A stretch of 64,000 bases of DNA from Bacillus mobilis. GTDB lineage: Bacteria; Bacillota; Bacilli; Bacillales; Bacillaceae_G. How positions within the stretch are numbered: position 1 is the first letter of the stretch; every line of letters starts with the position of its first letter. The stretch covers positions 78,259-142,258 of the forward strand of contig NZ_MACF01000069.1 of the NCBI RefSeq assembly GCF_001884045.1. Reading direction: 5' to 3'. Shown piece after piece: positions 19,620 through 28,225 of the stretch. The notes under the pieces were generated by a model. That model had not been told where the DNA came from. It made no database searches and worked only from the letters and a program-made list of their open reading frames with translations. A program made the translations under genes and the position numbers.

Positions 19620-20279
19620 TTATTCTATCGTTGTAATTTCATTTGAGTTATAAAAATATATACCTGTTTCTTCTCGCAATGCAGTGATATACATCCCTTT
19701 CGCCACATCTTTCGCTGAAATTGGTTTATACTTTTTGAAAGCCCCTTTAAATATAAATGGAATCATACGAGATAACTTTTCAGCCATTCGTTCTCCAAAA
19801 CGAAATTCTTGTCGATTTCCTACTAATAATGACGGCCTAAAAATGTGAATACCACCAATCACTAATTTTTGTAATTCCTCTTCCATTTTCCCTTTAACTT
19901 GCGAATAAAAGAAAAATGATTTAGGATTTGCTCCCATCGAGGACACAACTAGGAAATTTTGCACCCCTTGTTTTTCAGCTAAACAAGCAGCTCGTAACGT
20001 ATATTCATAATCTACCTTTTTGAAATTTGCCTTTGTTTTTGCTTTTTTGATCGTTGTTCCTAGACAACTAAATACGTCATCTACAGCAAAAAACTCTTTA
20101 TATTCCTCTAACATTGAAAAATCTACTTGCTTTTGCTGTAACTTTTCATGTTGCCATTGTATTGGTTCTCTTACAAAAATAGTAACCGAATCGTAGTAAT
20201 CTGATTCAAGTAATAGACGCGTTATCTCTTGTCCAACTAAACCACTTGCACCAAGTACTAACGCTGTTCGCTTATTCAT
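19620..20279 (-). CDS. NAD(P)-binding oxidoreductase, TIP30/HTATIP2-like
   Basis: A 219-residue atypical SDR. GASGLVGQEI near residues 10-19 is the glycine-rich loop, CLGTTIKKAK near 73 follows, VDYEYT near 88 holds a conserved Asp-Tyr, VVSSMGANP near 113, and SQVKGKMEEEL near 126-136 carries the Tyr/Lys-type region. The C-terminal half resembles the HTATIP2 group with FRPSLLVGNRQEFRFGE. Enzymatic substrate is unknown. ATG start with an AGAGGTATATGC-type ribosome site. Stands between unrelated genes. Confidence 0.8.
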   Translation of the reverse strand: MNKRTALVLGASGLVGQEITRLLLESDYYDSVTIFVREPIQWQHEKLQQKQVDFSMLEEYKEFFAVDDVFSCLGTTIKKAKTKANFKKVDYEYTLRAACLAEKQGVQNFLVVSSMGANPKSFFFYSQVKGKMEEELQKLVIGGIHIFRPSLLVGNRQEFRFGERMAEKLSRMIPFIFKGAFKKYKPISAKDVAKGMYITALREETGIYFYNSNEITTIE

Positions 20280-20361
20280 ATATGCATATACCTCTTATTT
20301 TACTTTTCTCTCCTTCAGTAAAATACAACTTTTAGGAGTTTCCTTCTCTCATTTTACCACA

Positions 20362-20395
20362 AGTAAAGCACTATGCGTACGCATAGTGCTTTACT
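20362..20395. terminator. Perfect 34-nt palindrome, probable bidirectional terminator or processing hairpin
   Basis: AGTAAAGCACTATGCGT is followed at once by its exact reverse complement. It sits at the stop codon of the small gene 20395-20532 and downstream of nothing on the plus strand. There is no real T-run, so it could instead stabilise a 3' end. Confidence 0.6.
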
Positions 20396-20532
20396 CACTC
20401 TTTTTTCTCATCGTTCTCTCGTAATTTTGTGACTGTTGATGCATCTCCTAAATTACTTATTAATCTTCTTAAAAAAATTAAGACTAAGGCTAATGGGAAT
20501 ACTACCGCTAATATCAATAAAATAGCTTCCAT
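20395..20532 (-). CDS. Small single-span membrane protein, 45 residues, translationally coupled to a 6-codon leader
   Basis: ATG GAA ... TGA encodes MEAILLILAVVFPLALVLIF then a basic and polar tail (LRRLISNLGDASTVTKLREN). That is one membrane helix with a charged cytoplasmic end. Its ATG has a poor ribosome site but overlaps the stop of a six-codon frame (MSVWVT) that starts after GGAGGGTGTAGAGGGGG. TAATG overlap suggests coupled translation. No family is recognised. It is followed by a perfect palindrome at its stop. Confidence is moderate because of length. Confidence 0.5.
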   Translation of the reverse strand: MEAILLILAVVFPLALVLIFLRRLISNLGDASTVTKLRENDEKKE

Positions 20533-20655
20533 TAAGTAACCCAAACACTCATCCCCCTCTACACCCTCCTTTCATATATATGAACACAGCGTTGTCACAT
20601 ATGCATGTATTCGCAAAAATAACACCTCTATATTTGACAACTTTATAACAAAATC

Positions 20656-20676
20656 AAATCGGAATGATTATTATTT
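20656..20676 (+). promoter_or_regulatory. Zur box 1 upstream of znuA
   Basis: Matches the B. subtilis Zur consensus AAATCGTAATnATTACGATTT at 18 of 21 positions and ends immediately before the -35 hexamer. Confidence 0.72.
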
Positions 20677-20677
20677 A

Positions 20678-20706
20678 TTGCAACTTTATAAAAGATGTAT
20701 TATACT
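20678..20706 (+). promoter_or_regulatory. Sigma-A promoter of znuA
   Basis: TTGCAA, a 17-nt spacer and TATACT, placed exactly between the two Zur boxes, about 105 nt before the znuA start. Confidence 0.72.
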
Positions 20707-20719
20707 AAGTTCGCAAACT

Positions 20720-20740
20720 AAAACGTAATTATTCCGTTTT
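20720..20740 (+). promoter_or_regulatory. Zur box 2 downstream of the znuA -10 element
   Basis: AAAACGTAATTATTCCGTTT core, again 18 of 21 matches to the Zur consensus, overlapping the start of the transcript so that Zur would block elongation or opening. Confidence 0.72.
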
Positions 20741-20810
20741 GTATTAAAATGATATTTTTCTTCTATAATTGGGGAAAATATATCCGTAAAAAAGAAAAGA
20801 GGAGAATTTC

Positions 20811-21761
20811 ATGCCTAAAAGATTGACTATATTTTCATTCTTACTTATTTTCACTTTAATTTTTACTGGCTGCTCAAATAAAAAAGAAGGTAAGGCCAAG
20901 AAAGATGGAAAACTAACTGTTTATACAACTATTTTTCCTCTTGCTGATTTCGCAAAAAAAATTGGTGGCGACTATGTAACTGTTGAAGCGATTTACCCGC
21001 CTGGTGCAGATTCTCATACATTCGAACCAAGTCAAAAACAAACCGTACAAGTTGCAAAAGCCGATTTATTCGTTTATAACGGTGCTGAATTAGAACCATT
21101 TGCTGAAAAAATGGAAAAAGCATTGCAAAAAGAAAATGTTAAAATTGTAAATGCATCAAAAGGTATTGAACTGCGTACTTCTACAGAAGAAGAGCATCAT
21201 GATCATGGAGACGGTCATAAAGAGAATGAACATCATCACGATAAAGACCCGCACATTTGGTTAGATCCTACTTTAGCAATGAAACAGGCAGAAAAAATTA
21301 AAAATGCGCTTGTAGAATTACAACCTGACCATAAGCAAGAGTTCGAAAAAAACTTCGCAGCACTTCAAACAAAATTTACTGATCTAGATGATCAATTTAA
21401 AGCAGCTGTTGCGAATGCAAAAACGAAAGATATTTTAGTTTCTCATGCGGCTTATGGTTACTGGGAACAACGCTATGGCCTAAAACAAATTGCTATCGCG
21501 GGTATTTCAGCTTCTGATGAACCATCTCAAAAACAACTTGCTGACATTACAAAAACAGTAAAAGAACATAATCTACAATATATTTTATTTGAAACTTTCT
21601 CTACTCCAAAAGTAGCATCTGTCATTCAAAAAGAAACGGGTACAAAAATTTTACGCTTAAATCATCTTGCTACTATTTCTGAAGATGATGCGAAGAACAA
21701 TAAAGATTACTTCACTTTAATGGAAGAAAACGTAAACACATTGAAAGAAGCTACTAACTAA
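20811..21761 (+). CDS. znuA: Zinc ABC transporter substrate-binding lipoprotein ZnuA/AdcA
   Basis: A 316-residue cluster A-I binding protein. Signal peptide ends at the lipobox FTGCSN (Cys about 20). A metal-collecting acidic and His-rich loop (HHDHGDGHKENEHHHDKD, residues about 128-145) precedes DPHIWLDP, the site of a conserved His ligand. Further ligands are in SHTFEPS (near 66) and VSHAAYGYWEQRYGL (near 210). It delivers Zn2+ to a ZnuBC-type importer; the permease and ATPase genes do not follow here, so it depends on a complex encoded elsewhere. Two Zur boxes flank its promoter. RBS AAGAGGAGAATTTC. Confidence 0.92.
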   Translation: MPKRLTIFSFLLIFTLIFTGCSNKKEGKAKKDGKLTVYTTIFPLADFAKKIGGDYVTVEAIYPPGADSHTFEPSQKQTVQVAKADLFVYNGAELEPFAEKMEKALQKENVKIVNASKGIELRTSTEEEHHDHGDGHKENEHHHDKDPHIWLDPTLAMKQAEKIKNALVELQPDHKQEFEKNFAALQTKFTDLDDQFKAAVANAKTKDILVSHAAYGYWEQRYGLKQIAIAGISASDEPSQKQLADITKTVKEHNLQYILFETFSTPKVASVIQKETGTKILRLNHLATISEDDAKNNKDYFTLMEENVNTLKEATN

Positions 21762-21773
21762 TCAACTTTTTTA

Positions 21774-21806
21774 AAGAAGCTGCATATGTCATGCAGCTTC
21801 TTTTTT
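21774..21806 (+). terminator. Terminator after znuA
   Basis: AAGAAGCTGCATA pairs with ATGCAGCTTCTT and is followed by T residues. Confidence 0.92.
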
Positions 21807-21896
21807 ATTTATCCTTACTTGACTTGACCAAAATAATAAGTAAAATTATCCATATTAGCTTTTAAGCTATATTAATTTAGAAGGTGAGTTGGAATT

Positions 21897-22367
21897 ATGA
21901 CTCTTCACATTTGTGAAGTAACAGAAAAAAGTTGGCGTTCGGTAGCTGCTTTAAACGTCGCAAAAGACCAGCAGCAATTTATTGAAAGCAATGCGTTTTC
22001 TCTAGCAGAATCATTATTTGAAGGAAACGGAACGTCAGTGGGTTTATACGATGGAGAAACACTTGTAGGATATGCAATGTACGGATGGTATTGTGAAAAA
22101 CGTAAAAGCGTATGGTTAGATCGCTTTATGATTGACGAGCAATATCAAGGAAAAGGATACGCAAAACGTTTCCTTCGCATACTCATTCAATTCTTACAAG
22201 ATAAATTTGAATGTAAAATAATTTATTTAAGTTTACATCCAGACAACAAACTCGCAATGGGATTATACGAGTCATTTGGCTTCCGCTTAAATGGCGATAT
22301 TGATGACGAAGGCCCAGTTGTAGGTGTTGTAATGGAGTTACTATTAGATGAACATACAAGCCTGTGA
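21897..22367 (+). CDS. GNAT acetyltransferase, spermidine/spermine acetyltransferase-like (BltD group)
   Basis: A 156-residue single GNAT domain. The acetyl-CoA loop is DEQYQGKGYAKRF (around residues 80-92), preceded by VWLDRFMI and followed by IYLSLHPDNKLAMGLYESFGF (around 103-125). The LDRFMIDEQYQGKGY block and the C-terminal end resemble the polyamine acetyltransferase BltD of B. subtilis. Substrate is therefore a guess. Starts at ATG after AGAAGGTGAGTTGGAATT. Monocistronic. Confidence 0.8.
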   Translation: MTLHICEVTEKSWRSVAALNVAKDQQQFIESNAFSLAESLFEGNGTSVGLYDGETLVGYAMYGWYCEKRKSVWLDRFMIDEQYQGKGYAKRFLRILIQFLQDKFECKIIYLSLHPDNKLAMGLYESFGFRLNGDIDDEGPVVGVVMELLLDEHTSL

Positions 22368-22381
22368 AAACGGGCTTTTTA
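22359..22381 (+). terminator. Terminator of the GNAT gene
   Basis: AAGCCTGT and ACGGGCTT with TTTT, overlapping the stop codon. Confidence 0.8.
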
Positions 22382-22438
22382 TTATCCTTCGTTTTTTGCA
22401 ATCTAGCATTTTTCCATAGAGTACTTAGTTAATTCCAA

Positions 22439-22470
22439 AAAATAAGCCTGCAATATATGCAGACTTATTT
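22439..22470 (-). terminator. Terminator of the CobW-like gene
   Basis: AATAAGTCTGCATATA pairs with TGCAGGCTTATT and a T-run follows on the minus strand. Confidence 0.85.
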
Positions 22471-23415
22471 CACACACTCCTCAAAATGTTCTTGGAACCA
22501 TTCTTTGTTAATATCTTTTCCGATAAACACGACTTCACTTACTCGTTCTTCGCCCTCTTGCCACTCTCTATCGTATGATGCAGCAAACAGTGTATGCACA
22601 CCTTGGAAAACGATCCGTTTATCTACTCCATCAATCGATAAAATTCCTTTGTAGCGATATAAATATTCACCTAGTTCTTGAACGACAGCTGACATCCATT
22701 CATTTAGTTTTTGTAAATCTAACGGACGTTCTTCACGTAGTACAAACGACTTTACACCTTCTAGATGATTATGCTCTGTATGAGGATAAATTTGTAACGT
22801 ATCTTTCGTTTTAAACGTCTGAATTTGTAGTAACGATTGAATATCCACATCACAGTTAGTCGCCTCAATTAACTTTGCAGTTGGGTTAATACCTTGTAGT
22901 TCCTGCAAGAGATTTCCCTTTTCACTTTCATCCACTAAATCTAATTTATTTACTAAAACGACATCAGCAAATGCAATTTGTTCCTTTGCTTCTAGTCCTT
23001 TTTCAAAATGTTTATGTATATGATAACTATCTACTACTGTTACAACACCGTTAATTTGGTATGCGGATTGAATAACAGGATCTAAAAAGAATGTTTGAAT
23101 AATCGGACCTGGATTTGCAAGACCAGTCGTTTCAATTACTAATCCATCAAAATCCATTTTCCCTTCTGCTTTTACGTCCAGTAATTGTTTTAAAGCGACG
23201 AGTAAATCTTCACGTACAGTACAACATAAACACCCATTCGTCATCTCCATAATCTCTTCTTCGACATTCATAATCAACTGATTATCAATACCAATTTGCC
23301 CTATTTCATTTACAATCACTGCTAATTTCTGACCGTGATTCTCTGATAAAATACGATTTAATAATGTCGTTTTCCCTGACCCTAGAAAACCCGTTAATAT
23401 TGTTACTGGAATCAT
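22465..23415 (-). CDS. CobW/G3E-family GTPase, putative metallochaperone
   Basis: A 316-residue G3E GTPase. The Walker A is GFLGSGKTTLLNRIL (residues 9-23), the metal-binding CLCC motif lies in NGCLCCTVREDLL (about 62-74), Walker B-type Glu in ETTGLANP, and NKLDLVD near 170 is the guanine-specificity motif. A CobW C-terminal domain (about 215-316) follows. Members with CxCC deliver zinc or other metals using GTP hydrolysis (ZagA/YciC type). Its proximity to znuA suggests a zinc role, but no Zur box was visible upstream of it, so the metal is open. Confidence 0.87.
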   Translation of the reverse strand: MIPVTILTGFLGSGKTTLLNRILSENHGQKLAVIVNEIGQIGIDNQLIMNVEEEIMEMTNGCLCCTVREDLLVALKQLLDVKAEGKMDFDGLVIETTGLANPGPIIQTFFLDPVIQSAYQINGVVTVVDSYHIHKHFEKGLEAKEQIAFADVVLVNKLDLVDESEKGNLLQELQGINPTAKLIEATNCDVDIQSLLQIQTFKTKDTLQIYPHTEHNHLEGVKSFVLREERPLDLQKLNEWMSAVVQELGEYLYRYKGILSIDGVDKRIVFQGVHTLFAASYDREWQEGEERVSEVVFIGKDINKEWFQEHFEECVK

Positions 23416-23580
23416 CCATTACATCTCCTTATAGCTATATGTTTCTACATTATAGCATACAGAGAAAATCGTTTTTGTAGCAAAACATATTTATTGTATG
23501 TACGACACTGTAACTATATAATAATACATAGCAGGAAAGCCTTTTCAAAAAATTATTCATTCCTCAAGGGGGTACTTATA

Positions 23581-24483
23581 ATGGAACGAGTTCAAATGGC
23601 CGAAACACTAGAATTTTCTCGTATTATTCAAGGTTTTTGGCGTTTAGCAGAATGGAATATGACAAAGCAAGAGTTACTTTCTTTCATTGAAGCTTGTATG
23701 GAGATGGGAATTACTACTTTCGATCACGCTGATATTTATGGCGGCTATACGTGTGAAGGATTATTTGGAGAAGCGTTACAACTCAAGCCTTCCTTACGTG
23801 AAGACATGCAAATTGTCACAAAATGTGGAATCGCTCCCCCATCACCGAAATTTCCAGATCGATATGTTGCTCACTACAATACGAGTGCTAAACATATAAT
23901 AAAAAGCGCGGAAGACTCATTACAAAACTTACATACAGATTATATTGATGTATTGCTCATTCATCGCCCTGATCCATTTATGGATCCAAATGAAGTAGCA
24001 GAAGCGTTCTCGCGTTTAAAACAAGAAGGCAAAGTCCGCCACTTCGGTGTATCTAACTTTTTACCTTCACAGTTTAATATGTTAAGTTCCTATTTAGATT
24101 TCCCGCTCCTTACAAATCAAATTGAAGTATCTGCGATACATCTTGAGCATTTCGAAAAAGGAACAATTGATTTATGCCAAGAAAAACGAATCAATCCTAT
24201 GATTTGGTCGCCTCTTGCTGGCGGAGAAATCTTTACTGGTCAATCAGAACGTGCCGTACGTGTACGTGAAACTTTACAGAAGGTTGCTACTGAACTAGGT
24301 GTTACTAGCATCGATACAGTTATGTATGCATGGCTACTTGCTCATCCAGCTAATATGATGCCAATCGTTGGATCTGGTAAATTAGATCGTGTTAAAACAG
24401 CCGCTCTTTCTACAAAAGTCAATTTAGATCGTCAACAATGGTTTACAATTTTCGAAAGCTCTAATGGACATCCTGTACCATAA
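23581..24483 (+). CDS. Aldo/keto reductase, YdhF-type
   Basis: A 301-residue TIM-barrel oxidoreductase. Start taken at MERVQMAETL after CAAGGGGGTACTTATA, rejecting a longer upstream frame without ribosome site. The catalytic tetrad is seen as D (FDHADIYGGY, near 48), Tyr53, Lys (TKCGI, near 84) and His (LLIHRPDPF, near 127). NADPH-binding segments VIGSGKLDR-like (IVGSGKLDRVK) near the C-terminus. It matches the YdhF/oxidoreductase group of unknown substrate. Convergent with the GNAT gene downstream and shares its terminator. Confidence 0.88.
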   Translation: MERVQMAETLEFSRIIQGFWRLAEWNMTKQELLSFIEACMEMGITTFDHADIYGGYTCEGLFGEALQLKPSLREDMQIVTKCGIAPPSPKFPDRYVAHYNTSAKHIIKSAEDSLQNLHTDYIDVLLIHRPDPFMDPNEVAEAFSRLKQEGKVRHFGVSNFLPSQFNMLSSYLDFPLLTNQIEVSAIHLEHFEKGTIDLCQEKRINPMIWSPLAGGEIFTGQSERAVRVRETLQKVATELGVTSIDTVMYAWLLAHPANMMPIVGSGKLDRVKTAALSTKVNLDRQQWFTIFESSNGHPVP

Positions 24484-24486
24484 TAC

Positions 24487-24523
24487 ACAAAAAGAAGAGC
24501 TGTTTCTTTACAGCTCTTCTTTT
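24487..24523 (+). terminator. Bidirectional terminator between two convergent genes
   Basis: AAAAAGAAGAGCTGT pairs with ACAGCTCTTCTTTTT; serves the genes ending at 24483 and 24508. Confidence 0.93.
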
Positions 24524-25092
24524 TCATATGTATTTCTAGTCATGGCAAATACACACATATCCCTTAATCCATTTCCATCTACCGCTACACTCGCACTTTC
24601 CAATGTACCCTCTAACTTAAAGCCTAATTTCTCAGGTATAGCCCTACTCTTCTTATTTAAAGAATCACATCGAATTTCTACGCGATTTGCTTTTAGCTCA
24701 GAAAAAGCATAATTCGTTATACCCTTTGCAGCCTCTACCATATAGCCTTTTCCACTAAACCTTGAATCAATCCAATATCCAATTTCAAATTGAGGTATAT
24801 CCCAATTAATACGATGTAATCCAGCGGATGCAATAAATTCACCTGTTTCTTTCGAAAAAACTAGTAATCTTAAATCCTCACGCTGTAAAAATTGAATATG
24901 TGATTTTCTAATACTCACTTCTACTTCTTCCTCTGTTTGCTCTTTTTGCGCAAAAACCATCCATGGTTTTAATTCTTGCATAGAAGCTCCAATTGCATCG
25001 TATACAGCTTTACCGTCACCTGGTTTCGGCATTCGAATAAATAGCCTTTCAGTATAAAATTCAGAAGGAAAATCGAATAATAACGGATTCAC
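24508..25092 (-). CDS. GNAT acetyltransferase of RimJ/RimL type
   Basis: A 194-residue GNAT domain. Start set at a GTG (VNPLLFDFPSEF) 6-7 nt after AGGAGTG, which fits better than the ATG 16 codons upstream. The typical RimJ/RimL signature is TERLFIRMPKPGDG near the N-terminus, GYWIDSRFSGKGYMVEAAKGITNYAF (acetyl-CoA loop, near 95-120) and NKKSRAIPEKLGFKLEGTL near 135-153. Substrates of this group include ribosomal protein N-termini and small amines; none can be chosen here. Confidence 0.86.
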   Translation of the reverse strand: MNPLLFDFPSEFYTERLFIRMPKPGDGKAVYDAIGASMQELKPWMVFAQKEQTEEEVEVSIRKSHIQFLQREDLRLLVFSKETGEFIASAGLHRINWDIPQFEIGYWIDSRFSGKGYMVEAAKGITNYAFSELKANRVEIRCDSLNKKSRAIPEKLGFKLEGTLESASVAVDGNGLRDMCVFAMTRNTYEKEEL

Positions 25093-25176
25093 TTTCAACA
25101 CTCCTTTTAATTCTTTTATATATAATAATATCCATCTCAAACTATACAGTAAAGAAATTTCTGAATTTTATACATT

Positions 25177-26640
25177 TTAATCATTCACCTCTACCGCAAC
25201 ACGGACGCCCGATTCAATCGCACCTTGTATCCATCCGTGATATAACGTTGTATGATCACCTGCAAAATATAATCTCCCCTCTGGTTTTATAATTGCTGGT
25301 TGTAGTTCAGATTCTTGACCAGCCTGAAATAGCGCAAATCCTCCAAGTGCATATGGATCCAATGTCCAACTTTTTGATATTCCAGACATGAATTCATCAT
25401 ATACTTGACCACCTAATATCGTTGCCAAATTGTGTAATGCGTAATAAATACGATCTCCCTTTGATAACCCATCCCATAACAACGCATCATAAGACCATGT
25501 ATAGCTGCCTAACATCATAGCAGGTCCTTTCTCTCCAATTCCGTGACTTGGATAATAGGCATAACGAATTGGCAAATCCGTTATAATCCTGCCACCTAAT
25601 TGTCCTTGGTCTTCCCAAAATCGACTTTTAAATTGCATTCCTATTTTCGTTGCTGGCATATAATGCAATTCACGAATTGCTTTCCATTTTTCATGAGATA
25701 TAGAATCAAATGGATCTACTTCCACAAAGCGCATTGTCGAAAATGGAATTGTAATAATAACTAAATCCCCTGTAATACTACTATATTCAAAGGTTTCCTC
25801 GTTTCGATAAAAAGCTGTCACACCGTTTTCATGCTGATGCAGCTTCATTAATTTTTGATTATATATAATATTTTCTTCTAATTGTGGTAAAAAGGACTTT
25901 GGTAATCTATCATTCCCTCCCACAATTTCACAAAATCCACTCTCCTCTTGCATAATATATAAAAAGCGTAACGTCTCTACAAATGACCTTTCTAAAAAAC
26001 CTTCTAAATCTAATAAAACACCGATCATCTCAATTGTTACTGGTGAAAAGTAAGTATTATATTGATAAGGATGATACTTTAAAAATTGCCCTGTCGAGTA
26101 TCTCCCAAAATCCTTTACTACAATATCCCAATTTTTCTCTGGGTTCTTTTTTATAAAATTTATAATTGGCTGTACCGCTAACAATAATAGCTCCTCAGAC
26201 GTTTTCCCGACTTCATTCATTTCCACAGGATACTTTAATATACTTGGGTCTTTTTCATATTGTTTTAATGTCGTTTTCCGTCCATTTACGTAAATAATAT
26301 CCGTCTCATTCCTATTAATAAAAGGGCTTACCTGTAGCCTAAATTTTCTTATATATGCCATCGTTAATGTGTGCGAATATGGAATTCTCATTGCCCCTAC
26401 ATCCAAATATAATCCGGTATCTTCCATTCTAACCGTCTCTATACGGCCACCTACTCGGTTGTTTGCTTCAAAAATCTTTACTTCATGTCCTGCAGCTTTT
26501 AATAAAGATGCCGAAACTAATCCAGCCATGCCTGCGCCTACTACAATAATTTGCTTCGGGCGCGTCGTCTTCTTTAATCCTTTATTTATAACTTTCAACA
26601 CTTCATCCATCTCAGTGTTATACATTATATCTTTCTGCAC
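25177..26640 (-). CDS. Flavin monoamine oxidase / L-amino acid oxidase family protein
   Basis: A 487-residue FAD-dependent amine oxidase. The dinucleotide-binding motif VVGAGMAGLVSASLL is near residues 33-47, followed by FEANNRVGGRIET, and the C-terminal FAD-contacting YFAGDHTTLYHGWIQGAIESG near 460-480. The full-length core has no signal peptide, so it is cytoplasmic. It would oxidise a primary amine or amino acid to imine with H2O2 release. The start is a GTG preceded by GGGGTGGAATT. Family firm, substrate not known. Confidence 0.88.
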   Translation of the reverse strand: MQKDIMYNTEMDEVLKVINKGLKKTTRPKQIIVVGAGMAGLVSASLLKAAGHEVKIFEANNRVGGRIETVRMEDTGLYLDVGAMRIPYSHTLTMAYIRKFRLQVSPFINRNETDIIYVNGRKTTLKQYEKDPSILKYPVEMNEVGKTSEELLLLAVQPIINFIKKNPEKNWDIVVKDFGRYSTGQFLKYHPYQYNTYFSPVTIEMIGVLLDLEGFLERSFVETLRFLYIMQEESGFCEIVGGNDRLPKSFLPQLEENIIYNQKLMKLHQHENGVTAFYRNEETFEYSSITGDLVIITIPFSTMRFVEVDPFDSISHEKWKAIRELHYMPATKIGMQFKSRFWEDQGQLGGRIITDLPIRYAYYPSHGIGEKGPAMMLGSYTWSYDALLWDGLSKGDRIYYALHNLATILGGQVYDEFMSGISKSWTLDPYALGGFALFQAGQESELQPAIIKPEGRLYFAGDHTTLYHGWIQGAIESGVRVAVEVND

Positions 26641-26659
26641 AATTCCACCCCTTACTTCG

Positions 26660-26745
26660 TAAAGTGAAACTATAATCAGTGGGGGGCTCTTCCCATACTG
26701 ATTATTAGTTGAACCAATCGGGCTTTTATGGGCATTAGTCGTTTA
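26660..26745 (+). repeat. Dispersed intergenic repeat, copy B (longer variant)
   Basis: Begins TAAAGTGAAACTATAATCAG like copies A and C, then diverges into GGGGGGCTCTTCCC, ACTGATTATTAG and a CGGGCTTTTATGGGCAT segment. AATCAGT and ACTGATT can pair. It fills most of the gap between the divergent genes starting at 26640 and 26876. Confidence 0.7.
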
Positions 26746-26875
26746 GTGCATTTTATTCATAAATTCCTATAAACATAACAACATAGCAAGTGGAATATTC
26801 ACTAAAAATACATAAGAGATAGCTCTCACATATCTTCACGCTTCGTATAATATAGCAACAGCAAAAAAGCAGTGG

Positions 26876-27073
26876 TTGAAAATGAAACAAACTTACGAAT
26901 ACCACAATACAAAGAAGTATTTAGAAGAAAAGAAACAACAACTATGCAATAAACTTAGTAGTAAGCATCTATCTAAAAAAGAGCGTGAACAATTAAATCT
27001 TGAGGTTGATAACTATGAATATATTTTAGACTTATTCGAAATGAATCATTATGAACGGGGCTTTTCTCGTTAG
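26876..27073 (+). CDS. Small helical protein, probable DUF3896 family
   Basis: A 65-residue protein, all alpha and highly charged: YHNTKKYLEEKKQQL, then LSKKEREQLNLEVDNYEYILDLFEMNHYERG. The pattern of two amphipathic helices with a LSKKEREQL turn resembles DUF3896 proteins restricted to the B. cereus group. A TTG at 26876 and an ATG at 26882 are both possible starts; neither has a strong ribosome site. Function unknown. Confidence 0.6.
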   Translation: MKMKQTYEYHNTKKYLEEKKQQLCNKLSSKHLSKKEREQLNLEVDNYEYILDLFEMNHYERGFSR

Positions 27074-27178
27074 AAGTAAATATAGGATGTATCCACTTCT
27101 TATTTTGAGCATTTTATTACGCATTTTTCGTAAGTAAATATATAATAGGATGTACATTAAGATTGAGAGGTATATTCT

Positions 27179-28180
27179 ATGATCAAATTAAGTGTATTAG
27201 ACCAATCACCTATTTCAGATGGTAGTACAGCAGCCCAAGCTTTTTCTCATACAGTTACACTTGCACAAGAAGTTGAAAAACTAGGATTCACACGCTTTTG
27301 GGTATCTGAGCATCATAATTCCGTCAGCCTTGCTGGTTCAAGTCCTGAAATACTTATTTCTCATATTGCAGCAAAAACGGATCGTATGAGAGTTGGTTCA
27401 GGTGGTGTTATGTTACCGCACTATAGCCCGTATAAAGTTGCCGAGAATTTCCGCGTTTTAGAAGCTCTTTATCCAAATCGTATTGACCTTGGTGTCGGCA
27501 GAGCACCTGGTGGTATGCCAATTGCAACTCGCGCACTACAAGAAGGAAAAATGGTCTCACTGGATCAATATCCAGAACAAATTGCAGATGTTGCAATGTA
27601 CTTACATGATCAAGTACCAGAAAACCATCATTATGCAAATTTAAAGGCTACCCCTGTGATTCCAACATCTCCTGAGATGTGGTTGCTCGGTTCTAGCGGA
27701 GAGAGTGCTATGATTGCTGCAAAACAAGGTGCTTCTTTTGCATTCGCACAGTTTATTAACGGATACGGTGGCCCTGAAGTAATGAAGGCTTATCAGGAAC
27801 AATTCCAACCTTCCTATTTAGGAGACAAACCAAAATCAATCGTCTCTATTTTTGTTATTTGCGGAGAAACAAATGAAGAGGCGGAAAAAATTGCTTCTAG
27901 TTTAGATTTATCAATCTTATTACTAGAACAAGGAAAGCGTACAACTGGTACTCCTTCTATCGAAACTGCACAAAACTATTCATACAGCGCTTATGATCTA
28001 TTCCGTATAAAAGAAAATCGTCAACGTATGATCGTCGGTGATCCATCTTCTGTGAAAGAACAAATCGTAAACTTAAGCAAAGCGTACAATACTGACGAAT
28101 TTATGATTGTTACAATTACTCATCGATTTGAAGATAAATTGAATTCTTATCGCTTACTAGCAAATGCTTTTCATTTATAA
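27179..28180 (+). CDS. LLM-class flavin-dependent oxidoreductase (luciferase-like)
   Basis: A 333-residue bacterial luciferase-family TIM barrel. Typical blocks are KLSVLDQSPISDGST at the N-terminus, RFWVSEHHNSVSLAGSSPEILISHIAAKT (residues about 40-68), RVGSGGVMLPHYSPYKVAENFRVLEALYPNRIDLGVGRAPG (about 74-114) and a C-terminal helix. This is the YtmO/YddN-like subgroup of FMN-dependent monooxygenases without the beta subunit. Substrate unknown. RBS AGAGGTATATTCT. Monocistronic, convergent with the hydrolase gene. Confidence 0.9.
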   Translation: MIKLSVLDQSPISDGSTAAQAFSHTVTLAQEVEKLGFTRFWVSEHHNSVSLAGSSPEILISHIAAKTDRMRVGSGGVMLPHYSPYKVAENFRVLEALYPNRIDLGVGRAPGGMPIATRALQEGKMVSLDQYPEQIADVAMYLHDQVPENHHYANLKATPVIPTSPEMWLLGSSGESAMIAAKQGASFAFAQFINGYGGPEVMKAYQEQFQPSYLGDKPKSIVSIFVICGETNEEAEKIASSLDLSILLLEQGKRTTGTPSIETAQNYSYSAYDLFRIKENRQRMIVGDPSSVKEQIVNLSKAYNTDEFMIVTITHRFEDKLNSYRLLANAFHL

Positions 28181-28186
28181 TGATAA

Positions 28187-28222
28187 AAGGGAGATACATC
28201 AATTATGATGCATCTCCCTTTC
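28187..28222 (+). terminator. Bidirectional terminator
   Basis: AAAGGGAGATACATCA pairs with TGATGCATCTCCCTTT between the convergent genes ending at 28180 and 28226. Confidence 0.92.
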
Positions 28223-28225
28223 TTA

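Noticed and set aside
22465-23415. CobW GTPase as a Zur-regulated gene
   Set aside because: No match to the Zur consensus was visible between 23416 and 23580; the zinc link is only by family and nearness to znuA.
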